Shown here: one piece after another, positions 53,569 to 62,382 of the stretch
Position numbering within the stretch: the stretch's first letter is position 1
Layout of the letters: each line of letters opens with the position of its first letter
Translations under genes and position numbers: made by a program
The notes under the pieces: model-generated
The model's database searches: none
What the model saw: only the letters and a program-made list of their open reading frames with translations
Told to the model about the DNA's origin: nothing
DNA from: Hyphomicrobiaceae bacterium
GTDB lineage: Bacteria > Pseudomonadota > Alphaproteobacteria > Rhizobiales > Hyphomicrobiaceae
DNA: 64,000 bases
Assembly: GCA_020442185.1 (NCBI GenBank)
Contig: JAGRKS010000002.1
Span: forward strand, 1-64,000
Direction: 5' to 3'

Positions 53569-54299
53569 TGCAGACGCTGTCCTATAGCCGCAGGCGCGGC
53601 GAGATCGAGACCTATTTCGACCTGACGGCCGCCGACGCGTGGAAACGGTTGACGTCCGACGCACCGGTCAGCGGCATCCGCGCGACGGTGCGTGCCGGGC
53701 GCGATCGCATGCGGGCGACGCTGCTCGACTGGCTGCCACAAAATCTCAGCGGCATGCGCATCCTCGATGCCGGCTGCGGAACCGGTGCACTGTCGATCGA
53801 AGCGGCGCGCCGCGGCGCCGATGTCGTCGGCGTCGACATCGCGCCGACGCTCATTGCCATCGCCGGCGAGCGTCGCGACGCCGAACTCGCGAGCCAGGGC
53901 TCGCAACCGCATTCGCGCAGGCCGGGAACGATCGTGTTTCGCGCCGGCGACATGCTGAGCCCCTCGCACGGCCGCTTCGACGCCATCGTCGCGATGGATT
54001 CGTTGATCCATTACGCGCCGGCCGACAAGATCGATATTCTCGCACGCCTCGCCGATCGCTGCGACGGCGCGCTGCTGTTCACATTCGCTCCTCGCACACC
54101 GGCGCTGGCCGCCATGCATGCCGTCGGCCGGCTATTCCCGCGACAGAATCGTGCCCCCTCGATCGAACCGGTGGCGCCCGATCGCCTCGCCCGCCTGATC
54201 GCGACGGATACCGGGCTTGCGGGATGGCAGGTCGGACGAAGCGAACGCATCGTCAGCGGCTTTTACACATCGCAAGCGATGGAGCTGATCGCCCCATGA
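53568..54299 (+). CDS. bchM: Magnesium-protoporphyrin O-methyltransferase
   Basis: 243 residues. The N-terminus YSRRRGEIETYFDLTAADAW is characteristic of BchM/ChlM. The SAM-binding motif is MRILDAGCGTGALSIEAARR, followed by GADVVGVDIAPTLIAIAGER, FDAIVAMDSLIHYAPADKID and GALLFTFAPRTPALAAMHAV. It methylates the C13 propionate of Mg-protoporphyrin IX, directly after the chelatase step, which matches the bchH-L-M order. It overlaps lhaA by 4 bp. Confidence 0.95.
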
Positions 54300-55729
54300 A
54301 GCGGCTATCGCACATGATCACCGCACGCCTGACGGGCATCAGTCCGCGCTATCTGCCGTTCGCGGATGCTGCGTCCGTCGAGCTGCCGATGGCGCGGCTG
54401 CTTCGTCTCTCCTTGTTCCAGGTCTCCGTTGCGATTGCCATCGTCCTCCTCAACGGCACGCTGAACCGGGTGATGATCGTCGAGCTTGGGGTGCCGAGCG
54501 TGATCGTCGCCATCATGATTTCGCTGCCACTGCTGTTTGCACCGCTGCGCGCACTGATCGGTCATCGCTCCGATACCTACCGCTCGGCAATCGGCTGGCG
54601 GCGCACGCCTTTCATCTGGATGGGCTCGCTGCTGCAGTTCGGCGGGCTGGCCATCATGCCGTTCGCGCTGCTGATCCTGTCCGGCGACACGACAGGTCCC
54701 GCTTGGATCGGCGTCGCCGGAGCCTCCCTTGCATTTCTTCTTGTCGGCGCGGGCATGCACATGACGCAGACCGCCGGCCTCGCGCTCGCAACGGACATCG
54801 CACCTGCCGACACACGGCCGCGCGTCGTGGCCTTCCTCTATGTTGCGCTGCTCATCGGAATGGTCGCTGCGTCCCTCGTCTTCGGGCAGCTGCTCGGCGA
54901 CTTCAGCCAGCTGCGGCTGATCCAGGTGATCCAGGGCGCGGCAGTGTTCACCATGGCGTGCAACATCGTTGCTCTCTGGAAGCAGGAGCATCGCGCGCCG
55001 GAGCGGACGGCGGCAAGTGTCGTCCACCCCGACTTTTCCGAAGCCTGGCGCGCATATCGGCTCGATGCCGGCTCCATGCGCGCCCTCGTGGCGCTCGCTC
55101 TCGGCACCGCCGCCTTTGCGATGCAGGACATCCTGCTCGAGCCCTACGGTGGCGAGATCCTGAATTTGAGTGTGGGTGAAACCACTGCCCTCACCGGAAT
55201 CTTCGCGATCGGCAACATCCTCGGATTCGTCGTTGCTGCCCGCCAGCTCGCGCGCGGCAACGATCCCTATCGCCTCGCCGGCTTCGGCGCTGCCGCAGGT
55301 CTGCTCGCGTTTCCCGCAGTCATCGCAGCCGCTCCATTGGTGTCGGCCGGATTGTTCCGTTGCGGTACGCTGCTCATCGGCTTTGGTGCGGGACTCTTTG
55401 CCGTCGGAACCCTCATCGCCGCGATGAACCAATCGAAGACGGAACGCTCGGGCCTTGCCGTTGGCGCATGGGGTGCCGTGCAGGCGACAGCCGCAGGAGT
55501 TGCCATCACCCTTGGCGCCTCGATCCGCGATGCCGTGGCAGGTCTCGCAGCCGCCGGCAAGCTCGGCCCTGCCTTGGACGGCCCGGCCGTCGGCTACAAC
55601 GCCGTCTACCACTTCGAGATCTTTCTGCTACTCGCAACACTCGTCGCCATCGGGCCACTCGTCAGGTCGGCGCACTCACTCGAACAAAAGTCTTCAACAA
55701 AGTTCGGGCTCGCCGAATTCCCCGGCTAG
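54296..55729 (+). CDS. lhaA: LhaA/PucC-family light-harvesting 1 assembly protein
   Basis: 477 residues with about twelve transmembrane helices of the bacteriochlorophyll-delivery (BCD) family: LSLFQVSVAIAIVLLNGTLN, RVMIVELGVPSVIVAIMISL, LFAPLRALIGHRSDTYRSAI, GWRRTPFIWMGSLLQFGGLA, HMTQTAGLALATDIAPADTR. Located between bchM and puhA it is the conserved LhaA position; LhaA handles chlorophyll delivery and LH1 assembly around the reaction centre. The ATG at 54296 overlaps the bchM stop. Confidence 0.9.
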   Translation: MKRLSHMITARLTGISPRYLPFADAASVELPMARLLRLSLFQVSVAIAIVLLNGTLNRVMIVELGVPSVIVAIMISLPLLFAPLRALIGHRSDTYRSAIGWRRTPFIWMGSLLQFGGLAIMPFALLILSGDTTGPAWIGVAGASLAFLLVGAGMHMTQTAGLALATDIAPADTRPRVVAFLYVALLIGMVAASLVFGQLLGDFSQLRLIQVIQGAAVFTMACNIVALWKQEHRAPERTAASVVHPDFSEAWRAYRLDAGSMRALVALALGTAAFAMQDILLEPYGGEILNLSVGETTALTGIFAIGNILGFVVAARQLARGNDPYRLAGFGAAAGLLAFPAVIAAAPLVSAGLFRCGTLLIGFGAGLFAVGTLIAAMNQSKTERSGLAVGAWGAVQATAAGVAITLGASIRDAVAGLAAAGKLGPALDGPAVGYNAVYHFEIFLLLATLVAIGPLVRSAHSLEQKSSTKFGLAEFPG

Positions 55730-55751
55730 CCGCTGCTCATGGAGGACCAAA

Positions 55752-56537
55752 ATGGGCGAAATCACTGGAACGTTGGACGTTGCGCAAGTCGTACTCTACG
55801 TCTTCTGGATCTTCTTCGCGGGCCTGATCTTCTACCTGCGTCGCGAAGATCGTCGCGAGGGCTATCCTCTCTATTCGGAGCCCGCGAATGCCTTCAAGGA
55901 CGATAGCGGCCTCATCTTCATTCCGCCGCCGAAGGTCTTCCGCCTGCCGCACGGTGGCGAGGTATCGGCGCCGAGCGGCAAGTACGACGACCGCGAGCCG
56001 CACGCGCGCAAGGTGGCGCCTTGGCCTGGCGCGCCACTCGAGCCGATCGGTGATCCGATGCTCGCAGGCGTCGGTCCCGGTTCGTTCGCCGAACGCCAGG
56101 ATGCTCCCGACAAGATGATCGACGGAAGTCCGCGCATCAAGCCGATGCGCGCCGCCCCGGGGTTCAGCCTCGCCGCGCGCGAACCCGATCCACGCGGCAT
56201 GACGGTTGTCGGCGCCGATGGCATCGCTGCGGGCAGCGTCACCGACGCGTGGGTCGACAGGATGGAGGTCGTCATCCGGTATCTCGAGGTCGAACTGGCG
56301 GCAAAATCAGGCGACGCAGGCACCAAGCAGCACGTGCTGCTGCCGATGAACTTCGCGCGTGTCGACAGGCGCCGCGGTATCGTTTCCGTTCATGCGCTGA
56401 TGTCGCGTCACTTCGCCATGGTGCCGAAGCTCGCAACGGCAGAGCAGGTCACATTGCTCGAAGAGGACAAGATCACCGCATTCTACGGCGCAGGCACGTT
56501 GTATGCCGATCCCAAGCGCACGGAGGCCTGGATATGA
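55752..56537 (+). CDS. puhA: Photosynthetic reaction centre H subunit
   Basis: 261 residues from the ATG at 55752 (GGAGGACC upstream). It has a single N-terminal transmembrane helix (VAQVVLYVFWIFFAGLIFYL) followed by the polar RREDRREGYPLYSE. The cytoplasmic beta-barrel domain contains KVFRLPHGGEVSAPSGKYDD, PRGMTVVGADGIAAGSVTDA, WVDRMEVVIRYLEVELAAKS and HVLLPMNFARVDRRRGIVSV. It stabilises the L/M core and gates proton entry to the secondary quinone. puhB begins before its stop (ATGA). Confidence 0.95.
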   Translation: MGEITGTLDVAQVVLYVFWIFFAGLIFYLRREDRREGYPLYSEPANAFKDDSGLIFIPPPKVFRLPHGGEVSAPSGKYDDREPHARKVAPWPGAPLEPIGDPMLAGVGPGSFAERQDAPDKMIDGSPRIKPMRAAPGFSLAAREPDPRGMTVVGADGIAAGSVTDAWVDRMEVVIRYLEVELAAKSGDAGTKQHVLLPMNFARVDRRRGIVSVHALMSRHFAMVPKLATAEQVTLLEEDKITAFYGAGTLYADPKRTEAWI

Positions 56538-57232
56538 GCGACGATTTCGAAATCGAGCCAGTCCCGGGGCTCCCGGCGAAGCTGCCGCCAGGCGAAAGCA
56601 TCCTCTGGCAGGGTGCGCCCGCGACGATGACGTTGGCACGGCGCGCCTTCCATCTCGACATCGTGCTCGCATACTTCGCACTGCTCGCGACCTGGAGCAT
56701 CGCATCCGGTGCCGCCGATGGCGAAGCGGCGATGGCCATCGCCGGTGATGTGGCGCGGATCTCCGGCGTTGCCGCCATTGCCGCCGGCGTCATCGTCTTT
56801 CTGGCGTGGGCCAACTGTCGCGCAACGATCTACACCATCACCACGAAGCGTGTCGTCATGCGGTACGGGATCGCGCTGCCGATGTCGGTCAACATTCCGT
56901 TCCGCTACATCGTCAACGCCGACCTCAAAGTGCACGGCAACGAAACCGGGGACATCGCCATGCAACTGACCGGCGACCGCTTCCTCGGATTTGTACACCT
57001 GTGGCCGCACGTGCGGGCCTGGCGTCTGGCAAAGCCCGAGCCCGTCCTGCGCTCGCTCGACGACGTGAAGGCCGTTGCCGGGATCCTGACGCAAGCACTC
57101 GCCGATGCAGCCGGCCAGGACGTGCCCCGGTCGGAAGCCGCCACCGCGCCTGCCGAGACGGCGACGCAGCAGAGGCGGCCCGCATCACGGCCCGAACGCG
57201 ACGGCATGCCGTCGGGCGCCGTTGCGGCCTAG
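56534..57232 (+). CDS. puhB: Reaction centre assembly protein PuhB
   Basis: 232 residues. The PH-like domain is bracketed by membrane helices: LPPGESILWQGAPATMTLAR, LDIVLAYFALLATWSIASGA, AAIAAGVIVFLAWANCRATI, YTITTKRVVMRYGIALPMSV, NIPFRYIVNADLKVHGNETG. PuhB is a dimeric assembly factor for the reaction centre. The C-terminal 40 residues are Ala/Glu/Arg-rich and poorly conserved. It overlaps puhA by 4 bp and is followed 51 bp later by puhC. Confidence 0.9.
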   Translation: MSDDFEIEPVPGLPAKLPPGESILWQGAPATMTLARRAFHLDIVLAYFALLATWSIASGAADGEAAMAIAGDVARISGVAAIAAGVIVFLAWANCRATIYTITTKRVVMRYGIALPMSVNIPFRYIVNADLKVHGNETGDIAMQLTGDRFLGFVHLWPHVRAWRLAKPEPVLRSLDDVKAVAGILTQALADAAGQDVPRSEAATAPAETATQQRRPASRPERDGMPSGAVAA

Positions 57233-57283
57233 GCGCCAACCGAACGGCCCATGGCGACGGGCCAATGTCAAAAGGAGCGCGAC

Positions 57284-57742
57284 ATGTCGGACGACCACGA
57301 TGAGATCAGGCTTTCGAAGGGCGCGCTGGTCGCTGCGGGAAGCGTGGTGTTGTTCGCCCTCGTTGCCACAGCCACGGCGCGGTTGACGGGCATCGGCTTG
57401 GCGGGTGCGCCAACCGCACCCGTTGCGGCGGCGCGGGCGTTGCGCTTCGAGGAAGTACCGGGCGGTAGCATACGGGTCGTCGACGATGCGGCGGGCCGTC
57501 CGGTCAGCACGCTCGGCCCCGACCATCACGGGTTCGTCCGTGTCGTCATGCGTGGCTTCGCCCGCGAGCGCATGCTCCGTGAGGTTCCGGCCAACGCGCC
57601 GCTCCGTCTCGTCGTTCTGGCCGATGGCCGCCGCCTCGTCGAGGATCCGGCGACGGGCCGCCGCATCGAACTCAGGGCGTTCGGCGCGGGCAACGCCGAG
57701 GCCTTCTCGTCTCTGTTCGAAATCGGGAGTACACACCAATGA
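57284..57742 (+). CDS. puhC: PuhC photosynthetic complex assembly protein
   Basis: 152 residues from the ATG at 57284 with AAAGGAG upstream. One transmembrane helix (GALVAAGSVVLFALVATATA) anchors a periplasmic domain with ALRFEEVPGGSIRVVDDAAG and FVRVVMRGFARERMLREVPA, the usual PuhC strands. PuhC is needed for normal LH1-reaction centre levels. It is 4 bp overlapped by the next small ORF, so part of the same transcript. Confidence 0.9.
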   Translation: MSDDHDEIRLSKGALVAAGSVVLFALVATATARLTGIGLAGAPTAPVAAARALRFEEVPGGSIRVVDDAAGRPVSTLGPDHHGFVRVVMRGFARERMLREVPANAPLRLVVLADGRRLVEDPATGRRIELRAFGAGNAEAFSSLFEIGSTHQ

Positions 57743-58044
57743 TCCGCAATCCCTTGCGCTACGCGCGAAGCGAGACGGTGCCCTGCACCATAGAGATCGA
57801 GAACACGTTCGAAAGCCTGCACGCCCATGTCGAGCTGCACGGCACGGCGCCGGTCGATGCTGGCGACGAGGTGCTCGTTCATGGTGAGCCGATCCGCGTT
57901 CCATACGGCGAGAAAATTACGCTGCACCGCGAGGCGACCGTTTCGCGCGCGACGGCACTCGAACGCTGGTTGACCAAACTGTCGGCCAGCCTCGAACTGA
58001 CCGAACTTTACGAGGTGAGTTTTTCATCGGGGAGCAAGCTATGA
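57739..58044 (+). CDS. Small conserved photosynthesis-cluster protein, function unknown
   Basis: 101 residues between puhC and acsF, overlapping both by 4 bp. There is no signal peptide or membrane helix; predicted beta-rich with [40 protein letters not shown] and [20 protein letters not shown], ending [18 protein letters not shown] small ORF occupies this position in many alphaproteobacterial clusters. I cannot assign a function. Tight coupling suggests a role near the cyclase step or reaction-centre assembly. Confidence 0.8.
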   Translation: MIRNPLRYARSETVPCTIEIENTFESLHAHVELHGTAPVDAGDEVLVHGEPIRVPYGEKITLHREATVSRATALERWLTKLSASLELTELYEVSFSSGSKL

Positions 58045-59108
58045 CCATCGAAACACTGGGCATCGCTCCCAATGACAGCACGCGGCGCGCCGTCGAGGAC
58101 ACGATGCTGAGCCCGCGGTTCTATACGACCGATTTCGCGGAACTCGACCGGACGGACGTCAGCAGCGTTCGAGCCGAATGGGATCGCATCCTCGACGAAC
58201 TCAGATCAGATCCGAACAAGGGGCATTTCCGGCGTACCGAGGACTGGGACAAGATCAACCTCGACGACCTGCCTGAAGGGCTGCGCAAGGAGTTTCTCGA
58301 CTTCCTGATCAGCTCGCTGACGGCGGAATTCTCGGGCTGCGTGCTTTATGCCGAAATGAAGAAGCGCGGAACCAATCCGGACATCTGCGAGCTGTTCAAG
58401 TATATGAGCCGCGACGAAGCCCGCCACGCCGGCTTCATCAACGATGCGCTCAAGGAATTCGGCCACGGTATCGACCTCGGCTTCCTGACGCGATCGAAGA
58501 AGTACACGTTCTTCAAGCCGAAGTTCATATTCTACGCAACCTACCTGTCCGAGAAGATCGGCTACGCACGTTACATCACCATCTTCCGGCACCTCGAGGC
58601 CAATCCCGAGCGCCGCTTCCACCCTATTTTCAAGTGGTTCGAGAAGTGGTGCAACGACGAGTTCCGTCACGGTGAGGCTTTCGCGCTGCTGATGCGGGCC
58701 AATCCGCAGCTTCTCGCCGGCCGCAACAAGCTCTGGGTCAAGTTCTTCCTGCTCGCGGTCTTCGCGACCATGTACGTTCGCGATCACGCACGGCCGGAGT
58801 TCCACAAGGCGATCGGCATCGATCCGAAGGTCTACGACTTCAAGGTTTTCCGTCTGACCACCGAAATATCGAAGCAGGTCTTCCCGCTGGAACTTGATCT
58901 CGACCATCCGAAATTCCTGGCGGGTCTGGAGAAGCTGAGGGTGATCAGCGAGGCCATGGGCGATGCAGAAAAGCGGCAAGGCTTCGGCGCGCGTCTGCGG
59001 CGTTTCGGCCTTGGTGCCTCGGCCGCGGCCACGTTCCTCGGTCTCTACCTCCTGCCCACCCGCAAGAACGCGTTGCCTCGCGAGATCCGTCTCAACCCGG
59101 TCTGGTGA
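58041..59108 (+). CDS. acsF: Aerobic Mg-protoporphyrin IX monomethyl ester (oxidative) cyclase
   Basis: 355 residues. Diiron enzyme: the two EX2H-type helices are seen in [20 protein letters not shown] and [20 protein letters not shown], with additional Glu ligands in [26 protein letters not shown]-type N-terminus ([20 protein letters not shown]) and [20 protein letters not shown] are AcsF signatures. It forms the fifth ring of the chlorin using oxygen, so this bacterium can make bacteriochlorophyll in air. The anaerobic BchE cyclase is not in this window and may be elsewhere. It overlaps puhE by 4 bp. Confidence 0.95.
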   Translation: MTIETLGIAPNDSTRRAVEDTMLSPRFYTTDFAELDRTDVSSVRAEWDRILDELRSDPNKGHFRRTEDWDKINLDDLPEGLRKEFLDFLISSLTAEFSGCVLYAEMKKRGTNPDICELFKYMSRDEARHAGFINDALKEFGHGIDLGFLTRSKKYTFFKPKFIFYATYLSEKIGYARYITIFRHLEANPERRFHPIFKWFEKWCNDEFRHGEAFALLMRANPQLLAGRNKLWVKFFLLAVFATMYVRDHARPEFHKAIGIDPKVYDFKVFRLTTEISKQVFPLELDLDHPKFLAGLEKLRVISEAMGDAEKRQGFGARLRRFGLGASAAATFLGLYLLPTRKNALPREIRLNPVW

Positions 59109-60052
59109 CCCCGAAGGATGACCCTGCCGTGACCCAGAGCCTGCTCGCAGCCCTCTATGCCCTTGCCCTGTGGTGGCTATCCACGGGGCTGGTGCTTGTC
59201 GCCGTGCGCAGGCTTTCGATGTCGCGCTCCGCCATCATGATCGGGGCAACAGCGGCGCTCGGGCTCGGCATGTGGGCGCTTCATGCCTCGAGCGACGACA
59301 CCACTGCGCGCGGTGCGTTCGTCGCCTTCAGTGCGGCACTGTTGGTCTGGGCGTGGCACGAGATCAGTTTCCTGACCGGCGTCGTGACGGGGCCGCGAAC
59401 CACTGCCGCCCCGGACGGTGACCTGGCGCCTGCCGGCTCCGGCCGGCAAGAGGCCCTCCGCCAGACCGCCGGCACATCGAAACTCTCGTCGGCAAACGCC
59501 TCGGAGCGTGCCCCCTTGCGCAGCGCCATCGAAACCCTGCTTTACCATGAGCTTGCAATTCTCGCCTCGCTCGCGGCAATCGTTCTACTGACGCGCGACG
59601 GCGACAACTTTTTCGGACTGATGACATTCGTCGTGCTCTGGGTGATGCGCCTCAGCGCCAAGCTCAATCTCTATCTCGGCGTGCCAAACCTCGGCGAAGC
59701 ATTCCTGCCGCGCCATCTCGCCTATCTCGAAAGCTACTTCTGTCGGCGGCCGATGAACTACCTGTTCCCGGTGAGCGTGACGGTCGCGACGGCGGCAACA
59801 TTTCACTTCGGCGCAACAGCGCTTTCGGCCGGCGCGACCGCCTTCGAAAGCGCCGGCCATGCATTGATCGCTGCACTATTGGGGCTCGCGGTTCTCGAAC
59901 ACTGGTTCATGGTCCTGCCGTTCCAGGCAACGAACCTGTGGCGATGGGGGCTACCCGACGACCAGGCCGGTCACTCAACAAATCCGAGGACGGCAACCAA
60001 ATCCACCATTCAACAGGACGACGCCTGTCCGGCGACCGCCCTGACATCATGA
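59105..60052 (+). CDS. puhE: PuhE membrane protein of the photosynthesis cluster
   Basis: 315 residues, about eight transmembrane helices; start GTG/ATG region at 59105 overlapping acsF. The DUF3623 pattern is visible: [40 protein letters not shown]-like segment, [61 protein letters not shown] polar linker of about 50 residues ([20 protein letters not shown]) lies between helices. PuhE affects bacteriochlorophyll production and LH1-RC levels by an unknown route. It is followed 38 bp later by hemA. Confidence 0.9.
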   Translation: MTPKDDPAVTQSLLAALYALALWWLSTGLVLVAVRRLSMSRSAIMIGATAALGLGMWALHASSDDTTARGAFVAFSAALLVWAWHEISFLTGVVTGPRTTAAPDGDLAPAGSGRQEALRQTAGTSKLSSANASERAPLRSAIETLLYHELAILASLAAIVLLTRDGDNFFGLMTFVVLWVMRLSAKLNLYLGVPNLGEAFLPRHLAYLESYFCRRPMNYLFPVSVTVATAATFHFGATALSAGATAFESAGHALIAALLGLAVLEHWFMVLPFQATNLWRWGLPDDQAGHSTNPRTATKSTIQQDDACPATALTS

Positions 60053-60090
60053 CGGCTGGGTATATTGGCCCAGCCCGAGCGGAGGACGAC

Positions 60091-61323
60091 ATGGACTACG
60101 AAACCGTATTTACGCAACACATCCACGGCCTCCGCAGCGAGGGGCGATATCGCATCTTCGCCGACATCAAGCGGCAACGCGGTGCGTTCCCAACAGCGTC
60201 CCGCATCGATGCGGATCGCTCGCGCGAGGTCACGGTCTGGTGCTCCAACGACTACCTCGGCATGGGCCAGCATCCGGTCGTCGTCGAGGCCATGCATCGC
60301 GCGATCGACGAGGTCGGGGTTGGCTCCGGTGGCACGCGCAATATCGCCGGCACCACACACTTCCATGTCGAGCTCGAGCACGAGATCGCCGACCTTCACG
60401 GAAAGGAGGCGGCACTGCTGTTCACATCGGCGTACGTCGCCAACGATGCGACGCTTTCGACGCTGGTCCAGCTCATGCCCGGCACCATCATCTTCTCCGA
60501 CGCGAAAAACCACGCCTCCATGATCGAGGGCATCCGCAGGGGCCGCGGCGCAAAGCAGATCTTCCGCCACAACGATATCGCACATCTGGAAGAACTTCTC
60601 GCTGCCAGTCCAGCTGGCGTTCCGAAGGTAATCGCCTTCGAGAGCATCTATTCCATGGATGGCCATATCTCGCCGATCGCCGCCATTTGTGATCTCGCGG
60701 AACGCTACGGCGCGCTGACCTATCTCGACGAAGTTCACGCAGTCGGTCTTTATGGACCGCGCGGAGGCGGTATCGCGGAACGTGACGGTGTCATGGATCG
60801 CGTCGACATCATCAACGGCACACTGGCGAAGGGCTTCGGGGTCATGGGCGGCTACATCGCCGCCAAGCGCAACATCTGCGATGCCATCCGCTCGTTCGCG
60901 CCCGGGTTCATTTTCTCGACGTCCCTGGCACCGCCTGTCGCCGCAGCGGCACTCGCGAGCATTCGCCACCTCAAGCGCAGCAGTGTCGAGCGCACCCGCC
61001 ATCAGGAGCGCGCGCGTACCTTGAAGGCGAGACTTGCAACTGCGAAGATCCCTGTGCTCGGCAATCCAAGCCACATCGTACCGGTCCTCATTGGGGATCC
61101 CGTACACTGCAAGGCGGTGACGGATGCGCTCATGGAGCGTCATGGCATCTATGTTCAGCCGATCAACTATCCAACCGTGCCGCGGGGATCGGAGAGAATG
61201 CGGCTGACCCCGTCGCCGGTCCACACCAACGCCCACATGGATGCACTTGTCGAAGCATTATCGAGCTTGTGGTCGGCATGTCCGCTGTCGTGCGGCTCGA
61301 CGGTGAGGCTCGCGGCCGAGTAG
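60091..61323 (+). CDS. hemA: 5-aminolevulinate synthase
   Basis: 410 residues from the ATG at 60091 (GGAGGACGAC upstream); an upstream in-frame extension lies over the puhE end. Class II PLP aminotransferase fold: [80 protein letters not shown], with the PLP lysine in [14 protein letters not shown]. It condenses glycine and succinyl-CoA to 5-aminolevulinate, the entry to tetrapyrroles (C4 pathway, typical of Alphaproteobacteria). The last gene of the bch-puh run; placement here ties precursor supply to pigment synthesis. Confidence 0.95.
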   Translation: MDYETVFTQHIHGLRSEGRYRIFADIKRQRGAFPTASRIDADRSREVTVWCSNDYLGMGQHPVVVEAMHRAIDEVGVGSGGTRNIAGTTHFHVELEHEIADLHGKEAALLFTSAYVANDATLSTLVQLMPGTIIFSDAKNHASMIEGIRRGRGAKQIFRHNDIAHLEELLAASPAGVPKVIAFESIYSMDGHISPIAAICDLAERYGALTYLDEVHAVGLYGPRGGGIAERDGVMDRVDIINGTLAKGFGVMGGYIAAKRNICDAIRSFAPGFIFSTSLAPPVAAAALASIRHLKRSSVERTRHQERARTLKARLATAKIPVLGNPSHIVPVLIGDPVHCKAVTDALMERHGIYVQPINYPTVPRGSERMRLTPSPVHTNAHMDALVEALSSLWSACPLSCGSTVRLAAE

Positions 61324-61764
61324 CTGCGGCCTGGCGTAGGGTGCGGAGCCGGCGGAATGGCGGCCGACGGCCGCCGCCTTGCCGCGGCGATGTCGCTCGA
61401 CGCCAGACGCTTGCCGGGGCAGCCAGCGCGCAACGACAGTTTGCGCGACAGACACCTGCTCGCAGACTGGCGTGGAAATTGCTTCTTTCGTGGCGAGCAT
61501 GCCTATGGCTCCTGCAATTGCGCGGCGAGAAAGTCGAGGAGAAGGTTGGCAGGCGTCCGCGGCCGCATCGTTTGCCGCCCCCCACCCCTGGGGCCCATGG
61601 AGATGAGACCTTTGGCGCCTCCCGTCAGGCCGCCGGCAACCTGCATCGATGCGGCGAAGGTTTCCCTTCCCTCGGTGCGACTCAAGTGCCACTAAGTGCG
61701 TTCGGTGGCCTCCGGCTGCCGAATAGCCCGCCTGACGATTTCGACACACCACCAGGAGCCGGTC
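61324..61764. other. Gap between hemA and the heme oxygenase gene
   Basis: About 440 bp. Several short frames are open on both strands, but none has a ribosome-binding site or recognised motif. No hairpin terminator with a T-run was seen. It should hold the end of the hemA transcript and the promoter of the heme oxygenase-phytochrome pair. Confidence 0.4.
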
Positions 61765-62382
61765 ATGAGAGGTGCGCGGCACACCCGCCTTCGAGCTGCA
61801 ACCGTCGAGAGCCACGATGCCCTCGACCGCGCCGTCGGTGCTGCCGGCTACTTCGGATCGCGCGATGGTTACGGCCGCTATCTTGCGAAGATGCACGCCT
61901 TCCACAACGCATTCGATCCTCGGGCATTGCGGATTGACGAGGCTCTGTGCCGAGCATTCGAGGTCGATCGCCACGCTGGCTGGCTAGAGGAGGATCTCGC
62001 GGCGTTGGGGCTCGCGCTGCCCGTCGTCAGCGCGCCCGATTCCGGCACCTTGGACGCGACCTCTGTCGTCCTCGATCCAAAGCACGGCGATACCATCACT
62101 TGCCGCTCGGGGCTGTTCGGTGCGCTCTACGTCCTGACGGGCTCGAGCCTCGGCGCCCGTCTGCTGGTCAAATGGGCCGACGCCCTGCCCTTGCCGGTCG
62201 ATCGCGGCCGCTGCTATCTGGGCACACTCAGCCGATCCACCGTCTGGCCGCGCTTTCTCCACGCGATCGAGCAGGACGATGCCATCGATGACGTGCTGAT
62301 GGTCCGAGGAGCGGTGGCGGCGTTCGACTGCGTGCGCGCGCATCTGCAAGCAACCAATGTACGCGAAGAGGCCAACGCGTGA
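61765..62382 (+). CDS. Biliverdin-producing heme oxygenase
   Basis: 205 residues from the ATG at 61765 (AGGAG upstream). Heme oxygenase fold: LRAATVESHDALDRAVGAAG contains the proximal histidine, GRYLAKMHAFHNAFDPRALR follows, and the distal helix region GLFGALYVLTGSSLGARLLV carries the glycines over the heme. It converts heme to biliverdin IXa, the chromophore of the bacteriophytochrome whose gene starts within its stop codon (GTGA). Similar BphO or HmuO partners flank bphP in Bradyrhizobium and Rhodopseudomonas, as far as I recall. Confidence 0.85.
   Translation: MRGARHTRLRAATVESHDALDRAVGAAGYFGSRDGYGRYLAKMHAFHNAFDPRALRIDEALCRAFEVDRHAGWLEEDLAALGLALPVVSAPDSGTLDATSVVLDPKHGDTITCRSGLFGALYVLTGSSLGARLLVKWADALPLPVDRGRCYLGTLSRSTVWPRFLHAIEQDDAIDDVLMVRGAVAAFDCVRAHLQATNVREEANA

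Noticed and set aside
54305-55612. 435-residue frame antiparallel to lhaA
   Set aside because: Charged, Gly/Asp/Arg-rich shadow of a 12-helix membrane protein; no ribosome-binding site or motif.
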